A stretch of DNA of 32,253 nucleotides from Streptomyces sp. Isolate_45 (GTDB lineage: Bacteria; Actinomycetota; Actinomycetes; Streptomycetales; Streptomycetaceae): assembly GCF_024721315.2 (NCBI RefSeq), contig NZ_JANFAK020000099.1:1-32253 (forward strand), read 5' to 3'. A program made the position numbers and the translations under genes. The notes under the pieces were generated by a model. The model made no database searches and was not told the origin of the DNA. It saw only the letters and a list, made by a program, of their open reading frames with translations. Shown here in pieces: positions 15,489 through 23,602 of the stretch (the first letter of the stretch is position 1; every line of letters starts with the position of its first letter).

Positions 15489-15598
15489 CGTACGGGGGAA
15501 AACGTACGGGGGAATCGTACGGGGGACGTGCGGGCCGACCCCACGGGGGACGTGGGGGGCGTACGGGGGAAAACGTACGGGGGCGCAATACGGGGGAA
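15489..15598. repeat. TACGGGGG repeat cluster downstream of afsS
   Basis: TACGGGGG occurs six times, at 15491, 15505, 15518, 15562, 15576 and 15590, with 13-14 base spacing inside two blocks. A 24-bp segment made of CGTACGGGGGAAAA plus CGTACGGGGG is identical at 15489-15512 and 15560-15583. The cluster lies between the afsS stop and its terminator, in the predicted 3' untranslated region. No coding frame is convincing. Confidence 0.85.
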
Positions 15599-15640
15599 CG
15601 GCGGCCGCGGTGGCCAGGAGGGGGACCACCGCGGCCGCCG
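15599..15640 (+). terminator. Strong hairpin terminator after afsS
   Basis: CGGCGGCCGCGGTGG (15599-15613) and CCACCGCGGCCGCCG (15626-15640) form a perfect 15-bp stem with a 12-base loop. It is the likely end of the afsS transcript. Confidence 0.75.
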
Positions 15641-15704
15641 CACGTCCACGTCCATCTCCGGGCACCGGCACGCCGAACCTCATCGCCCCCGCCCGGCAGG
15701 TCAT

Positions 15705-15710
15705 TAGGGT
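15705..15710 (+). promoter_or_regulatory. -10 box of leaderless methyltransferase mRNA
   Basis: TAGGGT, six bases, then the GTG at 15717. No ribosome site is present apart from a G run. Confidence 0.5.
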
Positions 15711-15716
15711 GGGGGC

Positions 15717-16454
15717 GTGTTCACCTCACAGGGCCCGAGCCTGGGCGAACTGGCCGTGCAGGCCCTCTCCTCCGTCGAACGCGGCTACGACCTCCTCGCG
15801 CCCAAGTTCGACGGGACCCCCTTCCGCACCCCCGACCGGATGCTCGACGCCGTCGAGGAGGCCCTGGCCCAGTACGAGGGCTCCTTCGGCTCCGGGCTGG
15901 ACGTCTGCTGCGGCACCGGCGCCGGCCTGCCGATGCTGCGCCGGCTGTGCCGGGACCGGGTCACGGGTGTCGACCTCAGCGCGGGCATGTTGGCCGCGGC
16001 CGCGCGGGCACACCCCGAGGGGGTGGACCTCGTACGGGCGGACGCGCTGGCGCTGCCGCGCCGGCTCGACGGCTCCTACGACCTCGCGGTGAGCTTCGGC
16101 GCCTTCGGCCACTTCCTGCCGGCCGAACGGCCCGCCCTCTTCGCGGGCGTGCACCGCGCCCTGCGCCCCGGCGGTGTCTTCGCCTTCCCGATCGGCGCGC
16201 CGATCCCGCCGACCTCTCCGGCGTGGTGGGCGCTCGCGGGCTTCGACGCGGCGATGCGGGTGCGCAATGCCGTGTGGCGGCCGCCGTTCGTCATGTACTA
16301 CCGCACGTTCCCGTTCGGCCCGGTCCGCGCGGACCTGACGGCGGCCGGATTCACCGTGGGCACGGTCCCGCTGGAGCACTTCGGCCGGCGGCCGGACGGC
16401 AGTCCGCGCTGGCGCCTGGTGCTCGCCCGGCGGGCCGGGACACCGGCCGCCTGA
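15717..16454 (+). CDS. Class I SAM-dependent methyltransferase
   Basis: The 245-residue protein has a Rossmann methyltransferase core: motif I LDVCCGTGAG (about 60-69), acidic loop GVDLSAGML, motif IV region YDLAVSFGAFGHF, and LRPGGVFAFP after it. This is the Methyltransf_11/25 type. The substrate is unknown, probably a small molecule. The GTG start with a TAGGGT box six bases upstream indicates a leaderless message. Its TGA stop abuts the stop of the convergent sialidase gene with no base between them. Confidence 0.88.
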   Translation: MFTSQGPSLGELAVQALSSVERGYDLLAPKFDGTPFRTPDRMLDAVEEALAQYEGSFGSGLDVCCGTGAGLPMLRRLCRDRVTGVDLSAGMLAAAARAHPEGVDLVRADALALPRRLDGSYDLAVSFGAFGHFLPAERPALFAGVHRALRPGGVFAFPIGAPIPPTSPAWWALAGFDAAMRVRNAVWRPPFVMYYRTFPFGPVRADLTAAGFTVGTVPLEHFGRRPDGSPRWRLVLARRAGTPAA

Positions 16455-18395
16455 TCAGCCGATCCGGTCGAAGGCGAGCCGCACCCGCTCCTGGTCGCTG
16501 ACGTCGCTGCCGGTGCGCAGCCGGGCCCGGTCGTTGTCGGACAGGGCCCGACCGTAGATCCGTACGTCGTCCAGGGCGCCCGCGTAGAAGGCCTTCTGGT
16601 CGGGCTGCGTGCCGAGGTGGATGGTGAAGGCTCCGGAGGGCCGGAAGTCGAGGCGTCCGGCGGGTTGCTCGATGACGGCGGGGGCGTCGTCGTCGACGGA
16701 CAGTTGGAGCCGGCCGCCTTCGCGCTGGAACACGACGTGGTGCCAGGCGTCGTCGTCGACGGCGTCGCGGGAGGTCACGGTGACGGGTCCGATGCCCCCG
16801 TTGAGCGTGCCTTCGAGGCGGCCGGTCTCCGGGTCGGCCTCGATGCGGAACTGTTTGGCGTCGGGGCCCTGCCCGTAGCCCCACACGAGGGGCTGTCGGG
16901 CGCCGCTGTCCCGGTCCTGGCCGCGGGTCTTGTACTTCACCCAGGCGGCGATGGCGAAGTCGCCGTCGCCCAGGCGCAGTTCGTCGGGGCAGTCGATCAG
17001 GCGCAGGAAGTCGTCCTTGCCGTCGAAGCGCATGGTCTTCCCGCCGTCGGGCCGGTTCCCGAGGCGGGGTCCACCGTGGACGACGGCGTGGTTGCGGTAC
17101 GGGGTGGCGTCGGGGGTGAGGCGCGGGGTGAGGTCCTCGCCGGCGGCGGCCAGTGCCTGCGGGGTGAAGGCGGTGAACTTGACGTAGCCGTGCGGGGTGC
17201 CGTTCGCGGTCTCGTAGAGCATGCCGATCTCGCCGGTGGGCAGCACGGCCATGTCGGAGTACCCGGCCCGTTCGCGCAGGACGACGGCTCCGCCGGTGGA
17301 CCAGGTGCGGCCCTGGTCGGTCGAGGTGCGGACGGCGAGGGTCCAGCGGTCGGAGAACTCGGCGCCGGGGCGGCTGGGCGCGGACAGCAGCAGGGGCCCG
17401 CCGGGGAGTTGGAGGAGCGAGCCGGAGGCGGGCGGGGCGGTGAGGCCGGTGACGGGGGTGAAGCCGGGGGCGGGGAAGTCGGGGGCGGAGGCGTCATCGA
17501 CGAGCGCGGACACGCGGTGGTCGGGGGTGCCGCAGGTGGCGGTGGAGCGGGCGTTGACGTAGATCCGGCCGTCGGGGAGCTGCGTCAGGGCGGGTTCGTT
17601 GGGTGCGGGCGTTCCTTCGGGGGCGCCCCAGCGGGCGCCGGGCCGCCAGCTGAGGCCGCCGTCGTCGCTGTAGAGGAGTTGGGCGCCGGATTCGTGGGAC
17701 TCGGTGCGGTAGTCGGCGGTGACGACCATGCGGCCGGGCCGGTCGGGGGCGGTGGGGGTGAGCTGGATGCCGTGGCCGGGGCCGACGGAGATCCAGGCCC
17801 AGTCGGGGGCTTTGAGGTGGGGCTGCGGGTTGGGGTCGGTGCTCCAGCTCTCGCCGTCGTCCTCGCTGTGGGCCAGGCGCAGTTCGCGGGGGCCCCGGAC
17901 GCGGTTGCCGGTGTCGTCGTGGGCCCAGGTGCTGTAGGCGTGCAGCAGGGAGATCCGGCCGGAGGCGGAGTCGACGACGGGGACGGGATTCCCGTAGGCG
18001 CCGGGGTCGCCCGCGCCGCGGACGACCTCCATGGGGCCCCAGGTGCGGCCGTGGTCCGTGGAGCGCTTCATGACGAGGTCGATGTCGCCCACGTCGTCGC
18101 AGCCGGCGGTGCGGGCCTCGGCGATGGCGAGCAGCGCGCCGGCCCGGGTGGTGGTGAGGGTGGGGATGCGGTAGCAGTCGTAGCCCTCGGTGAAGGCGCT
18201 GAAGGGCGCGGAGAGGGCGGCGGTCAGGCCGTTCCCCCGCCGCCCGGCGGGTCCGTCGTCCGCCGTCCCGCCGGGGGGCGCGGCGGGCAGCAGGACGGCG
18301 GCCGCGACGGCCAGCGTCGCGGCCGCCGCGGCGCCGATCGCGATCCGGGCGCGGGACGCGAGGAGGAACCGTACGGCTGTTTGGTGCGAGCTCAC
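16455..18395 (-). CDS. Secreted sialidase (GH33) with C-terminal LamG domain
   Basis: The 646-residue protein has an N-terminal signal or anchor segment (about 15-40). The six-bladed sialidase domain begins with the YRIP motif (CYRIPTL, arginine of the catalytic triad) and has four Asp boxes: STDHGRTW, SEDDGESW, SDDGGLSW and STDQGRTW. A concanavalin-like LamG/pentraxin domain follows (about 440-625, FDGKDDFLRL to DDVRIYGRALS). It should release terminal sialic acids, or related nonulosonic acids, outside the cell for nutrition. The GTG at 18395 is preceded by TAGCCT and six bases, a leaderless arrangement. No sialic acid catabolic genes are beside it in the window. Confidence 0.9.
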   Translation of the reverse strand: MSSHQTAVRFLLASRARIAIGAAAAATLAVAAAVLLPAAPPGGTADDGPAGRRGNGLTAALSAPFSAFTEGYDCYRIPTLTTTRAGALLAIAEARTAGCDDVGDIDLVMKRSTDHGRTWGPMEVVRGAGDPGAYGNPVPVVDSASGRISLLHAYSTWAHDDTGNRVRGPRELRLAHSEDDGESWSTDPNPQPHLKAPDWAWISVGPGHGIQLTPTAPDRPGRMVVTADYRTESHESGAQLLYSDDGGLSWRPGARWGAPEGTPAPNEPALTQLPDGRIYVNARSTATCGTPDHRVSALVDDASAPDFPAPGFTPVTGLTAPPASGSLLQLPGGPLLLSAPSRPGAEFSDRWTLAVRTSTDQGRTWSTGGAVVLRERAGYSDMAVLPTGEIGMLYETANGTPHGYVKFTAFTPQALAAAGEDLTPRLTPDATPYRNHAVVHGGPRLGNRPDGGKTMRFDGKDDFLRLIDCPDELRLGDGDFAIAAWVKYKTRGQDRDSGARQPLVWGYGQGPDAKQFRIEADPETGRLEGTLNGGIGPVTVTSRDAVDDDAWHHVVFQREGGRLQLSVDDDAPAVIEQPAGRLDFRPSGAFTIHLGTQPDQKAFYAGALDDVRIYGRALSDNDRARLRTGSDVSDQERVRLAFDRIG

Positions 18396-18401
18396 CCGTG
18401 C

Positions 18402-18407
18402 AGGCTA
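18402..18407 (-). promoter_or_regulatory. -10 box of leaderless sialidase mRNA
   Basis: On the minus strand TAGCCT, six bases, then the GTG at 18395. It lies in the 35-base gap after the acyl-CoA ligase stop, so the sialidase can be transcribed separately. Confidence 0.45.
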
Positions 18408-18430
18408 ACGCGGGTGGCGGGCGGGTCCGG

Positions 18431-20170
18431 TCAGACGTGTTGCGGGCGCGCTCTGAGCTGGGCCTTCAGTACCTTGCCGCCGGCGTTGCGCGGGAGTTCG
18501 GTGACGAACTCCACCGCTCGGGGGACCTTGTAGTTCGCCATCTCCCTGCGGGACCAGGCGATGAGGTCCTCGGCGGTGAGGGTGGAGCCGGGTCGCCGCA
18601 CGGCGTACGCCTTGCCGACCTCGCCGAGCCGCGCGTCGGGCACGCCGATCACGGCGATGTCGGCGATGTCGGGGTGCAGGCCGATGAGTTGCTCGATCTC
18701 GGCGGGGTAGGCGTTGAACCCGCCGACGATGAACATGTCCTTGATCCGGTCGGTGATGCGCAGGTTGCCCTCGGCGTCCAGGACCCCGACGTCGCCGGTG
18801 CGCAGCCAACCCTCGGGGGTGATGGCGCGGGCGGTGCCCTCGGGGTCCTCGAAGTAGCCGCGCATGACGTGGTGGCCGCGCACCCACACCTCGCCGGCCG
18901 TGCCCGCCGGTTCGGGGTCCCCTGCCGGTCCGACGATGCGCAGTTCGGTGCCGGGGATGGCCCGGCCCGAGGTCGCGGAGACGATGTCGGGGCGGTCGCC
19001 GCGGCGGCACATGGTGACGATGCCGCTCGCCTCGGAGAGTCCGTAGGCGGTCAGGACGGTGGCGATGCGCAGTTCGGCGCGGAGCCGCTCGACGAGTTGG
19101 AGCGGGACGACGGCCGCGCCGGTGACGACCAGGCGCAGGGCGGACAGGTCGTGGTTCTCGCGCTGGGGGTGGTCGAGCAGCGACTGGTGGAGGGTGGGCG
19201 GGCCGGGGAGTACGGAGATCCGCTCGGCGGCGACGTTGGCGAGGACGGTGTCCACGTTGAAGACGGGCTGCGGGACCATCGTGGCGCCGCGCATCAGGCA
19301 GGCGATTATCCCGGCCTTGTAGCCGAAGGTGTGGAAGAAGGGGTTCACGATGAGGTAGCGGTCGCCCTCGCGCAGTCCGGCGAGTTCGCTCCACACGTCG
19401 TAGCAGCGCAGGGTCTGGGCGTGGGTGATGACGGCGCCCTTGGGGCTGCCGGTGGTGCCGGAGGTGAAGATGATGTCGGAGGGGGTATCGGGGCGCAGGG
19501 AGGCGGCGCGCTCGCGCACCAGGGCGCCGGGGACGGCGTCGCCGGCGGTCAGGAAGTCCTTCCAGGTGCGGAAGGACTCCGGGGCGTCCTCGGCGAGGAC
19601 GACGACCTGTTCCAGGTGGGGCAGTCCGGGCAGTGGTCCGGTGCCGGGGCCTTCGGCGGCGGCGCGGCGCAGGGAGGCCACGTAGGAGGTGCCGAGGAAG
19701 GTGCCGGTGACGAACAGCAGGCGGGCCCGGCTGCGCCGCAGGACGTAGGAGGCTTCCGTGCCCTTGAAGCGGGTGTTGAGCGGGACGAGGACCGCGCCGG
19801 CGGACACGGCCCCGAGGGCGGAGACGATCCACTCCAGGGTGTTGGGCGCCCACACGGCGACCCGGTCGCCGGGCTCGATCCCGGCGGCCAGGCAGGCGGC
19901 GGCGGCGCGTTCGACGCGTTCGCCGAGCTGGGCGTAGCTGATCCGGACGCGGCCGTCGACGACGGCCTCGTGGTCGGCGTACCGGTCGGCGGCGTCGCGC
20001 ACGAGCCCCGCGACGCTGCCCCAGCGCAGGTCGCCGCGGCCGTGGAGGACGTCTTCGGTGCCGACCTCCGACGCATCGGTGCAACCACTCGCGGTACCGC
20101 TCCCCGAATCGGCCCCGACCCCGCTCCCGGAACCGTTCGCGCCCATGACCTCGTGTCCGCCCTCGACCAT
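18431..20170 (-). CDS. Acyl-CoA ligase (FadD3-like AMP-binding enzyme)
   Basis: The 579-residue ANL-superfamily enzyme has the P-loop TSGTTGSPKG, the A5-type motif YGLSEASG, the hinge region GWLRTGDVG and the C-terminal catalytic lysine motif NAGGKVLK. It activates a carboxylic acid to its CoA thioester via an acyl-AMP. The general look recalls FadD3-type ligases of steroid ring breakdown, but that is family impression only. The ATG at 20170 has GAGGAGG eight bases upstream. It carries about 45 low-complexity N-terminal residues ahead of the enzyme core. It is divergent from the thiolase operon with a shared operator (20198-20212). Confidence 0.9.
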   Translation of the reverse strand: MVEGGHEVMGANGSGSGVGADSGSGTASGCTDASEVGTEDVLHGRGDLRWGSVAGLVRDAADRYADHEAVVDGRVRISYAQLGERVERAAAACLAAGIEPGDRVAVWAPNTLEWIVSALGAVSAGAVLVPLNTRFKGTEASYVLRRSRARLLFVTGTFLGTSYVASLRRAAAEGPGTGPLPGLPHLEQVVVLAEDAPESFRTWKDFLTAGDAVPGALVRERAASLRPDTPSDIIFTSGTTGSPKGAVITHAQTLRCYDVWSELAGLREGDRYLIVNPFFHTFGYKAGIIACLMRGATMVPQPVFNVDTVLANVAAERISVLPGPPTLHQSLLDHPQRENHDLSALRLVVTGAAVVPLQLVERLRAELRIATVLTAYGLSEASGIVTMCRRGDRPDIVSATSGRAIPGTELRIVGPAGDPEPAGTAGEVWVRGHHVMRGYFEDPEGTARAITPEGWLRTGDVGVLDAEGNLRITDRIKDMFIVGGFNAYPAEIEQLIGLHPDIADIAVIGVPDARLGEVGKAYAVRRPGSTLTAEDLIAWSRREMANYKVPRAVEFVTELPRNAGGKVLKAQLRARPQHV

Positions 20171-20197
20171 CGCCCGCCCCTCCTCGCGACCCCATAG

Positions 20198-20212
20198 CTG
20201 ACTATCCGTCAG
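20198..20212 (-). promoter_or_regulatory. TetR-type operator, site 2 (acyl-CoA ligase / thiolase operon)
   Basis: The minus strand reads CTGACGGATAGTCAG. It occupies the middle of the 94-base divergent promoter region. For the plus-strand operon it overlaps a plausible -35 (CTGACT, 20198-20203) that lies 17 bases before a -10 TAGCCT (20221-20226). One bound repressor could shut both directions. Confidence 0.75.
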
Positions 20213-20264
20213 ATTAGCTGTAGCCTTCGCGGCTGTCAGTACTGGTGCACCCCCGGAGGTGGCG

Positions 20265-21416
20265 ATGGCGGCAACGCTCAAGGACGCTACGGCAATCGTC
20301 GGCATCGGCCAGACCGCCTTTGCCAAACAACTGCCGAGCACCGAAAAGGAACTGGCCTGCCGGGCCATCCTGGCGGCACTCGCCGACGCCGGCATAGCCC
20401 CCGGCGAGGTCGACGCGTTCGCCTCCTACACCATGGAGGAGACCGACGAGGTCGAGGTCGCCAAGGCCATCGGCGCGGGCGACGTCACCTTCTTCTCCAA
20501 GGTCGGCTACGGCGGCGGCGGCTCCTGCGCCACCGTCGGACACCTCGCCGCCGCCGTCGCCACCGGCCAGGCCTCCGTCGGCGTCGCCTGGCGCTCCCGC
20601 AAGCGCGGCTCCGGCCCCCGCCCCTGGAAGAACACCGCCGTCCAACTGCCCACCCCCGGCCAGTGGACCCGTCCCTTCGGACTGCTGCGCCCGGCCGACG
20701 AGATCGGCATGCTGGCCCGCCGCTACATGCACGAGTACGGCGCCACCCGCGAGCACCTCTTCAACGTGGCGATGGCCTGCCGCAACCGGGCCAACGAGAA
20801 CCCGGCCGCCATGATGTACGAGCGCCCCCTGACGCGCGAGATGTACATGACCTCCCGCATGATCAGCGACCCGCTCTGCCTCTTCGACAACTGTCTGGAG
20901 ACCGACGGCGCCCTGGCCTGCGTGATCGTCTCCGCCGAACGCGCCCGGGACTGCCGCCAGAAGCCCGTCTACGTGCACTCCGTCGCCCAGGGCCTGCCCG
21001 CCCAGCACCACGGGATGGTCAACTACTGGAACGACGACCCGCTGACCGGCCCCGCCTGGACCGCCGCCCGACACCTGTGGAAGCAGGCCGACTTCGGCCC
21101 GCAGGACGTGGACGTCGCGCAGATCTACGACGCCTTCACGCCCCTGATCCCACTCTCCCTGGAGGGCTACGGCTTCTGCGGTCGCGGCGAGGGCGCCGCC
21201 TTCACCGAGGGCGGCGCCCTGGAGATGGGCGGCCGGCTGCCGATCAACACCGGCGGCGGCGGCCTCTCGGAGGCCTACGTGCACGGCTTCAACCTGATCA
21301 ACGAGGGCGTCAAGCAGCTGCGCGGCATCTCCACCGCCCAGGTGCCGGACGCCGCGACCTGCCTGGTGACCGCCGGCGAGGGCGTCCCCACGTCCGCGGT
21401 CCTGCTGCGAGCCTGA
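20265..21416 (+). CDS. Thiolase-fold lipid-transfer protein (Ltp2-like)
   Basis: The 383-residue protein belongs to the thiolase superfamily of SCPx/Ltp 'lipid-transfer' enzymes. It has GYGGGGSCATVGHLAA near the usual nucleophile region (Cys88), QIYDAFTPL and the C-terminal GGGGLSEAYVHGFN. The normal thiolase GHPxG motif is absent. Its immediate neighbour is a DUF35 protein. In Ltp2/ChsH2 of steroid degradation such a pair acts as a retro-aldolase removing a side-chain unit from a CoA thioester, so an aldolase role is a reasonable inference. A GTG at 20259 is in frame but overlaps the GGAGG; the ATG at 20265, five bases after it, is the better start. Confidence 0.85.
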   Translation: MAATLKDATAIVGIGQTAFAKQLPSTEKELACRAILAALADAGIAPGEVDAFASYTMEETDEVEVAKAIGAGDVTFFSKVGYGGGGSCATVGHLAAAVATGQASVGVAWRSRKRGSGPRPWKNTAVQLPTPGQWTRPFGLLRPADEIGMLARRYMHEYGATREHLFNVAMACRNRANENPAAMMYERPLTREMYMTSRMISDPLCLFDNCLETDGALACVIVSAERARDCRQKPVYVHSVAQGLPAQHHGMVNYWNDDPLTGPAWTAARHLWKQADFGPQDVDVAQIYDAFTPLIPLSLEGYGFCGRGEGAAFTEGGALEMGGRLPINTGGGGLSEAYVHGFNLINEGVKQLRGISTAQVPDAATCLVTAGEGVPTSAVLLRA

Positions 21417-21426
21417 GGAGCCGACC

Positions 21427-21879
21427 ATGACCTCCACCAGCCCTGCCGAAGACCTCCTCCTGCCCGTCCCCGACGAGGACGGCGCCCCCTTCTGGGAGTA
21501 CGCCGCCCGCGGCGAACTCCGCGTCCAGGCCTGCGCCGCCTGCGGTCGGCTGCGCTTCCCGCCCCGCCCCTGCTGCCCGCACTGCCAGTCCTTCGACAGC
21601 GAGTGGCGCCGGATGAGCGGGCGGGGCCGGATCTGGTCCTGGGTACGGCCCCACCCGCCACTGCTGCCCGCGTACGCCGCGCAGGCCCCGTACAACGTCA
21701 TCCTCGTCGAGCTCGTCGAGGAGCCCCGGATCCGGCTGGCCGGGAACCTGGTGACCGCCGCCGACGCCCCCCTCGACTCCGTGGACCCGGCGCGGCTGCG
21801 CATCGGGGCCCGCGTCCAGGTGGTGTTCACGGAGACGGGCGGGATGAGCGTGCCGCGCTGGATCCTGGAGAAGCCGTGA
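21427..21879 (+). CDS. Zn-ribbon/OB-fold protein (DUF35 type)
   Basis: The 150-residue protein has a zinc ribbon with CAAC and CPHC cysteine pairs (about 35-58), followed by an OB-fold (about 60-145). It is the classic partner of thiolase-fold proteins in Ltp2/ChsH2-like aldolases and of some HMG-CoA synthase or thiolase complexes, helping substrate channelling or CoA binding. It lies 10 bases after the thiolase-like gene and overlaps the crotonase gene by 4 bases, so the three are one operon. Confidence 0.88.
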   Translation: MTSTSPAEDLLLPVPDEDGAPFWEYAARGELRVQACAACGRLRFPPRPCCPHCQSFDSEWRRMSGRGRIWSWVRPHPPLLPAYAAQAPYNVILVELVEEPRIRLAGNLVTAADAPLDSVDPARLRIGARVQVVFTETGGMSVPRWILEKP

Positions 21880-22652
21880 CGCCCCGGGTGGAGCGGGACG
21901 GCGACACCGGCGTCGCCGTGGTCACCCTCGACCGGGAACACCGGCACAACGCGGTCGACCTGGGGACGGCCGCCGCGCTGACGGCGCTGTGGCGGGAATT
22001 CCGGCACGACGAGAAGGTCCGGGCGGTGGTGCTGACCGGCGCGGGCACCGCCGCCTTCTGCACGGGCATCGACCGTTCCGCCGAGGTGCCGCAGCCCGCG
22101 TCCCCGTACTCGGTCGACGATCCGCTGCTCGCGATCGGCCCCAAGACCTGCGACCTGTGGAAACCGGTCGTCGCCGCCGTCAACGGCATGGCCTGCGGCG
22201 GCGCCTTCTACCTGCTGGGCGAATCGGAGTTCGTCGTCTCCTCCACCACCGCCACCTACTTCGACCCGCACACCTCGTACGGGATGGTCAGCGCCTACGA
22301 GGCCGTCTACATGGCCCAGCGGATGCCCTTCGGGGAGGTCGCCCGGATGTCCCTGATGGGCACGGCGGAACGACTCTCCGCGCGGCGGGCCTACGAGATC
22401 GGCCTCGTCTCCGAGCTGGCGGAGCCGGACGAGCTGCTCGGGGCGGCCCTGCGGTCGGCGCGGACCCTGGCCGGGTATCCGACGGAGGCCGTACAGGGCA
22501 CCGTACGGGCCCTGTGGTCGGCGAAGCGGGCCGCGCTCCAACAGGCCCTGGACCAGGCCCCGGCCCTGATCGGCCTGGGGAACCTGCCACCGGAGCGGCA
22601 GGCGGAACTCTTCGGGGCCCGGCGGCCGGGAGCGGAGTTCCGCCTGCGCTGA
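21876..22652 (+). CDS. Enoyl-CoA hydratase/isomerase (crotonase family)
   Basis: The 258-residue crotonase-fold protein shows LDREHRHNAVD near the start, the oxyanion-hole segments AFCTGIDRS and NGMACGGAFYLLGESEFV, and the later region ARRAYEIGLVSELAEPDEL. It probably hydrates or isomerises an enoyl-CoA, supplying a hydroxyacyl-CoA for the thiolase/DUF35 pair. The GTG start overlaps the DUF35 stop (GTGA). Its stop TGA abuts the stop of the convergent secreted-protein gene (TGATCA). Confidence 0.88.
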   Translation: MTPRVERDGDTGVAVVTLDREHRHNAVDLGTAAALTALWREFRHDEKVRAVVLTGAGTAAFCTGIDRSAEVPQPASPYSVDDPLLAIGPKTCDLWKPVVAAVNGMACGGAFYLLGESEFVVSSTTATYFDPHTSYGMVSAYEAVYMAQRMPFGEVARMSLMGTAERLSARRAYEIGLVSELAEPDELLGAALRSARTLAGYPTEAVQGTVRALWSAKRAALQQALDQAPALIGLGNLPPERQAELFGARRPGAEFRLR

Positions 22653-23276
22653 TCAGCTGCGGTTGCGGGGCTTGGTGGGCTTCGTCGGCGGCTTGGTGCG
22701 GCGCTTGGTGCCGTCCGTGTCGTCGGCGTCCTCCGTGGCGGTGGCGGTGGCCGTGGGCGAGGGGGAGGAGGAGGCGACCTCGACCACCGAGGTGATCCGG
22801 CAGTCCTTCACCTCGGCGGCCCGCTGCGCGGCGATCAGGGCGATCACCAGGGTGCCGGTCCGGCGGGCCTCCAGGGTCACGGTGGCGCGGGCCGTCTCGA
22901 CGAGCGCGCCTGCGGCGCCCTCACGGTTCAAGGTCACCTCGAAGGTGGCCGCGCGGTCCAGCCGTGAGGTGACCTCGACGGTCGTGGACGGCTTGCCCGC
23001 GCCGACGCAGGTGAGCACCACGGCCGTCGCCGGCATGCCGACCGGGGACGGCGACGCCGTCGGGCTGCTCTCGCCACCGCTGCCGCCGCCGCTGTGGGTC
23101 TTCTTGCTCTTGGACTTGCTCTTGGAACTGGAGCAGCCGCCCCCGCCGCCGCTGCTCTTGCTCTTGCCGCCACTCCCGCTGCCGCCGCCGCCGCTCGACG
23201 AGAACCCCGTGAGCGCCAGGACCACCGCCACGAGCACCGCGGCGAGCCTGACGCGACTGCCTCTTCCGGTCACCAT
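22653..23276 (-). CDS. Secreted Ser/Gly/Lys-rich protein, unknown function
   Basis: The 207-residue protein has a signal sequence ending LALTGF at residues 20-25, then a Ser/Gly/Lys-rich stretch with KSKSKSK, a small beta-rich domain of about 90 residues with two cysteines (VLTCVG, KDCRIT), and a Thr/Pro/Lys-rich tail. The sequence LTGFSSSGG looks like a lipobox LTGCSSSGG with Phe25 in place of the lipidated Cys. GGGAGGG lies nine bases before the ATG at 23276, and a -10-like TAGCGT is at 23306-23311 on the same strand. No family was recognised. Confidence 0.7.
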   Translation of the reverse strand: MVTGRGSRVRLAAVLVAVVLALTGFSSSGGGGSGSGGKSKSSGGGGGCSSSKSKSKSKKTHSGGGSGGESSPTASPSPVGMPATAVVLTCVGAGKPSTTVEVTSRLDRAATFEVTLNREGAAGALVETARATVTLEARRTGTLVIALIAAQRAAEVKDCRITSVVEVASSSPSPTATATATEDADDTDGTKRRTKPPTKPTKPRNRS

Positions 23277-23602
23277 GTCGCGAACCCTCCCTGTAGGACG
23301 GCGTGACGCTACCAGCCGCCGCGGGAGACGCGGCGCGGCCCGGAAACGGCCGGCCACGGGCCTCCGGGCGGGCCGACGCCGGCCGCCGGCGGGCCGCGGG
23401 CGGGCCGCCCGACGTATCGGCATTCGCCACCCCGCGGCCGGAACGCACCCCTCCGTTCTCTCCGCCACCAGCGAAGACGCCCCCGCAGCCAGTCCGGAGC
23501 CGGCGAAACCGTGGTTGCATCCCCGGACCGAACCCGGCGGCCGGCCGCAATTCCCCGCGTCCCTTCGGTGAGCACCGACCCATCACAAGGAGCACGGCAC
23601 CA
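23277..23602. other. 326-base divergent intergenic region
   Basis: It holds promoters for the secreted protein (minus; TAGCGT at 23306-23311) and probably the SRPBCC gene (plus), with AAGGAG at 23587-23592 serving the latter. The middle (about 23340-23420) is extremely GC-rich with many overlapping GGCC palindromes. No small gene with a convincing start and ribosome site was seen, though a plus-strand frame stays open through it. Confidence 0.5.

Noticed and set aside
15266..15704. Minus-strand open frames over afsS and the TACGGGGG repeats
   Set aside because: The proteins consist of repeated PPYVFPRT-like strings made by the DNA repeat itself, with no ribosome site. AfsS on the plus strand is supported by motif, start signal and context.
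16617..18533. Long plus-strand open frame opposite the sialidase
   Set aside because: Its Gly/Val/Ala-rich composition is typical of antisense frames in GC-rich DNA. The minus strand has four Asp boxes and LamG motifs.
23303..23602. N-terminal 100-codon extension of the SRPBCC protein
   Set aside because: It is low-complexity Pro/Arg/Gly sequence before a good GTG start with AAGGAG. The SRPBCC fold begins directly at that GTG.
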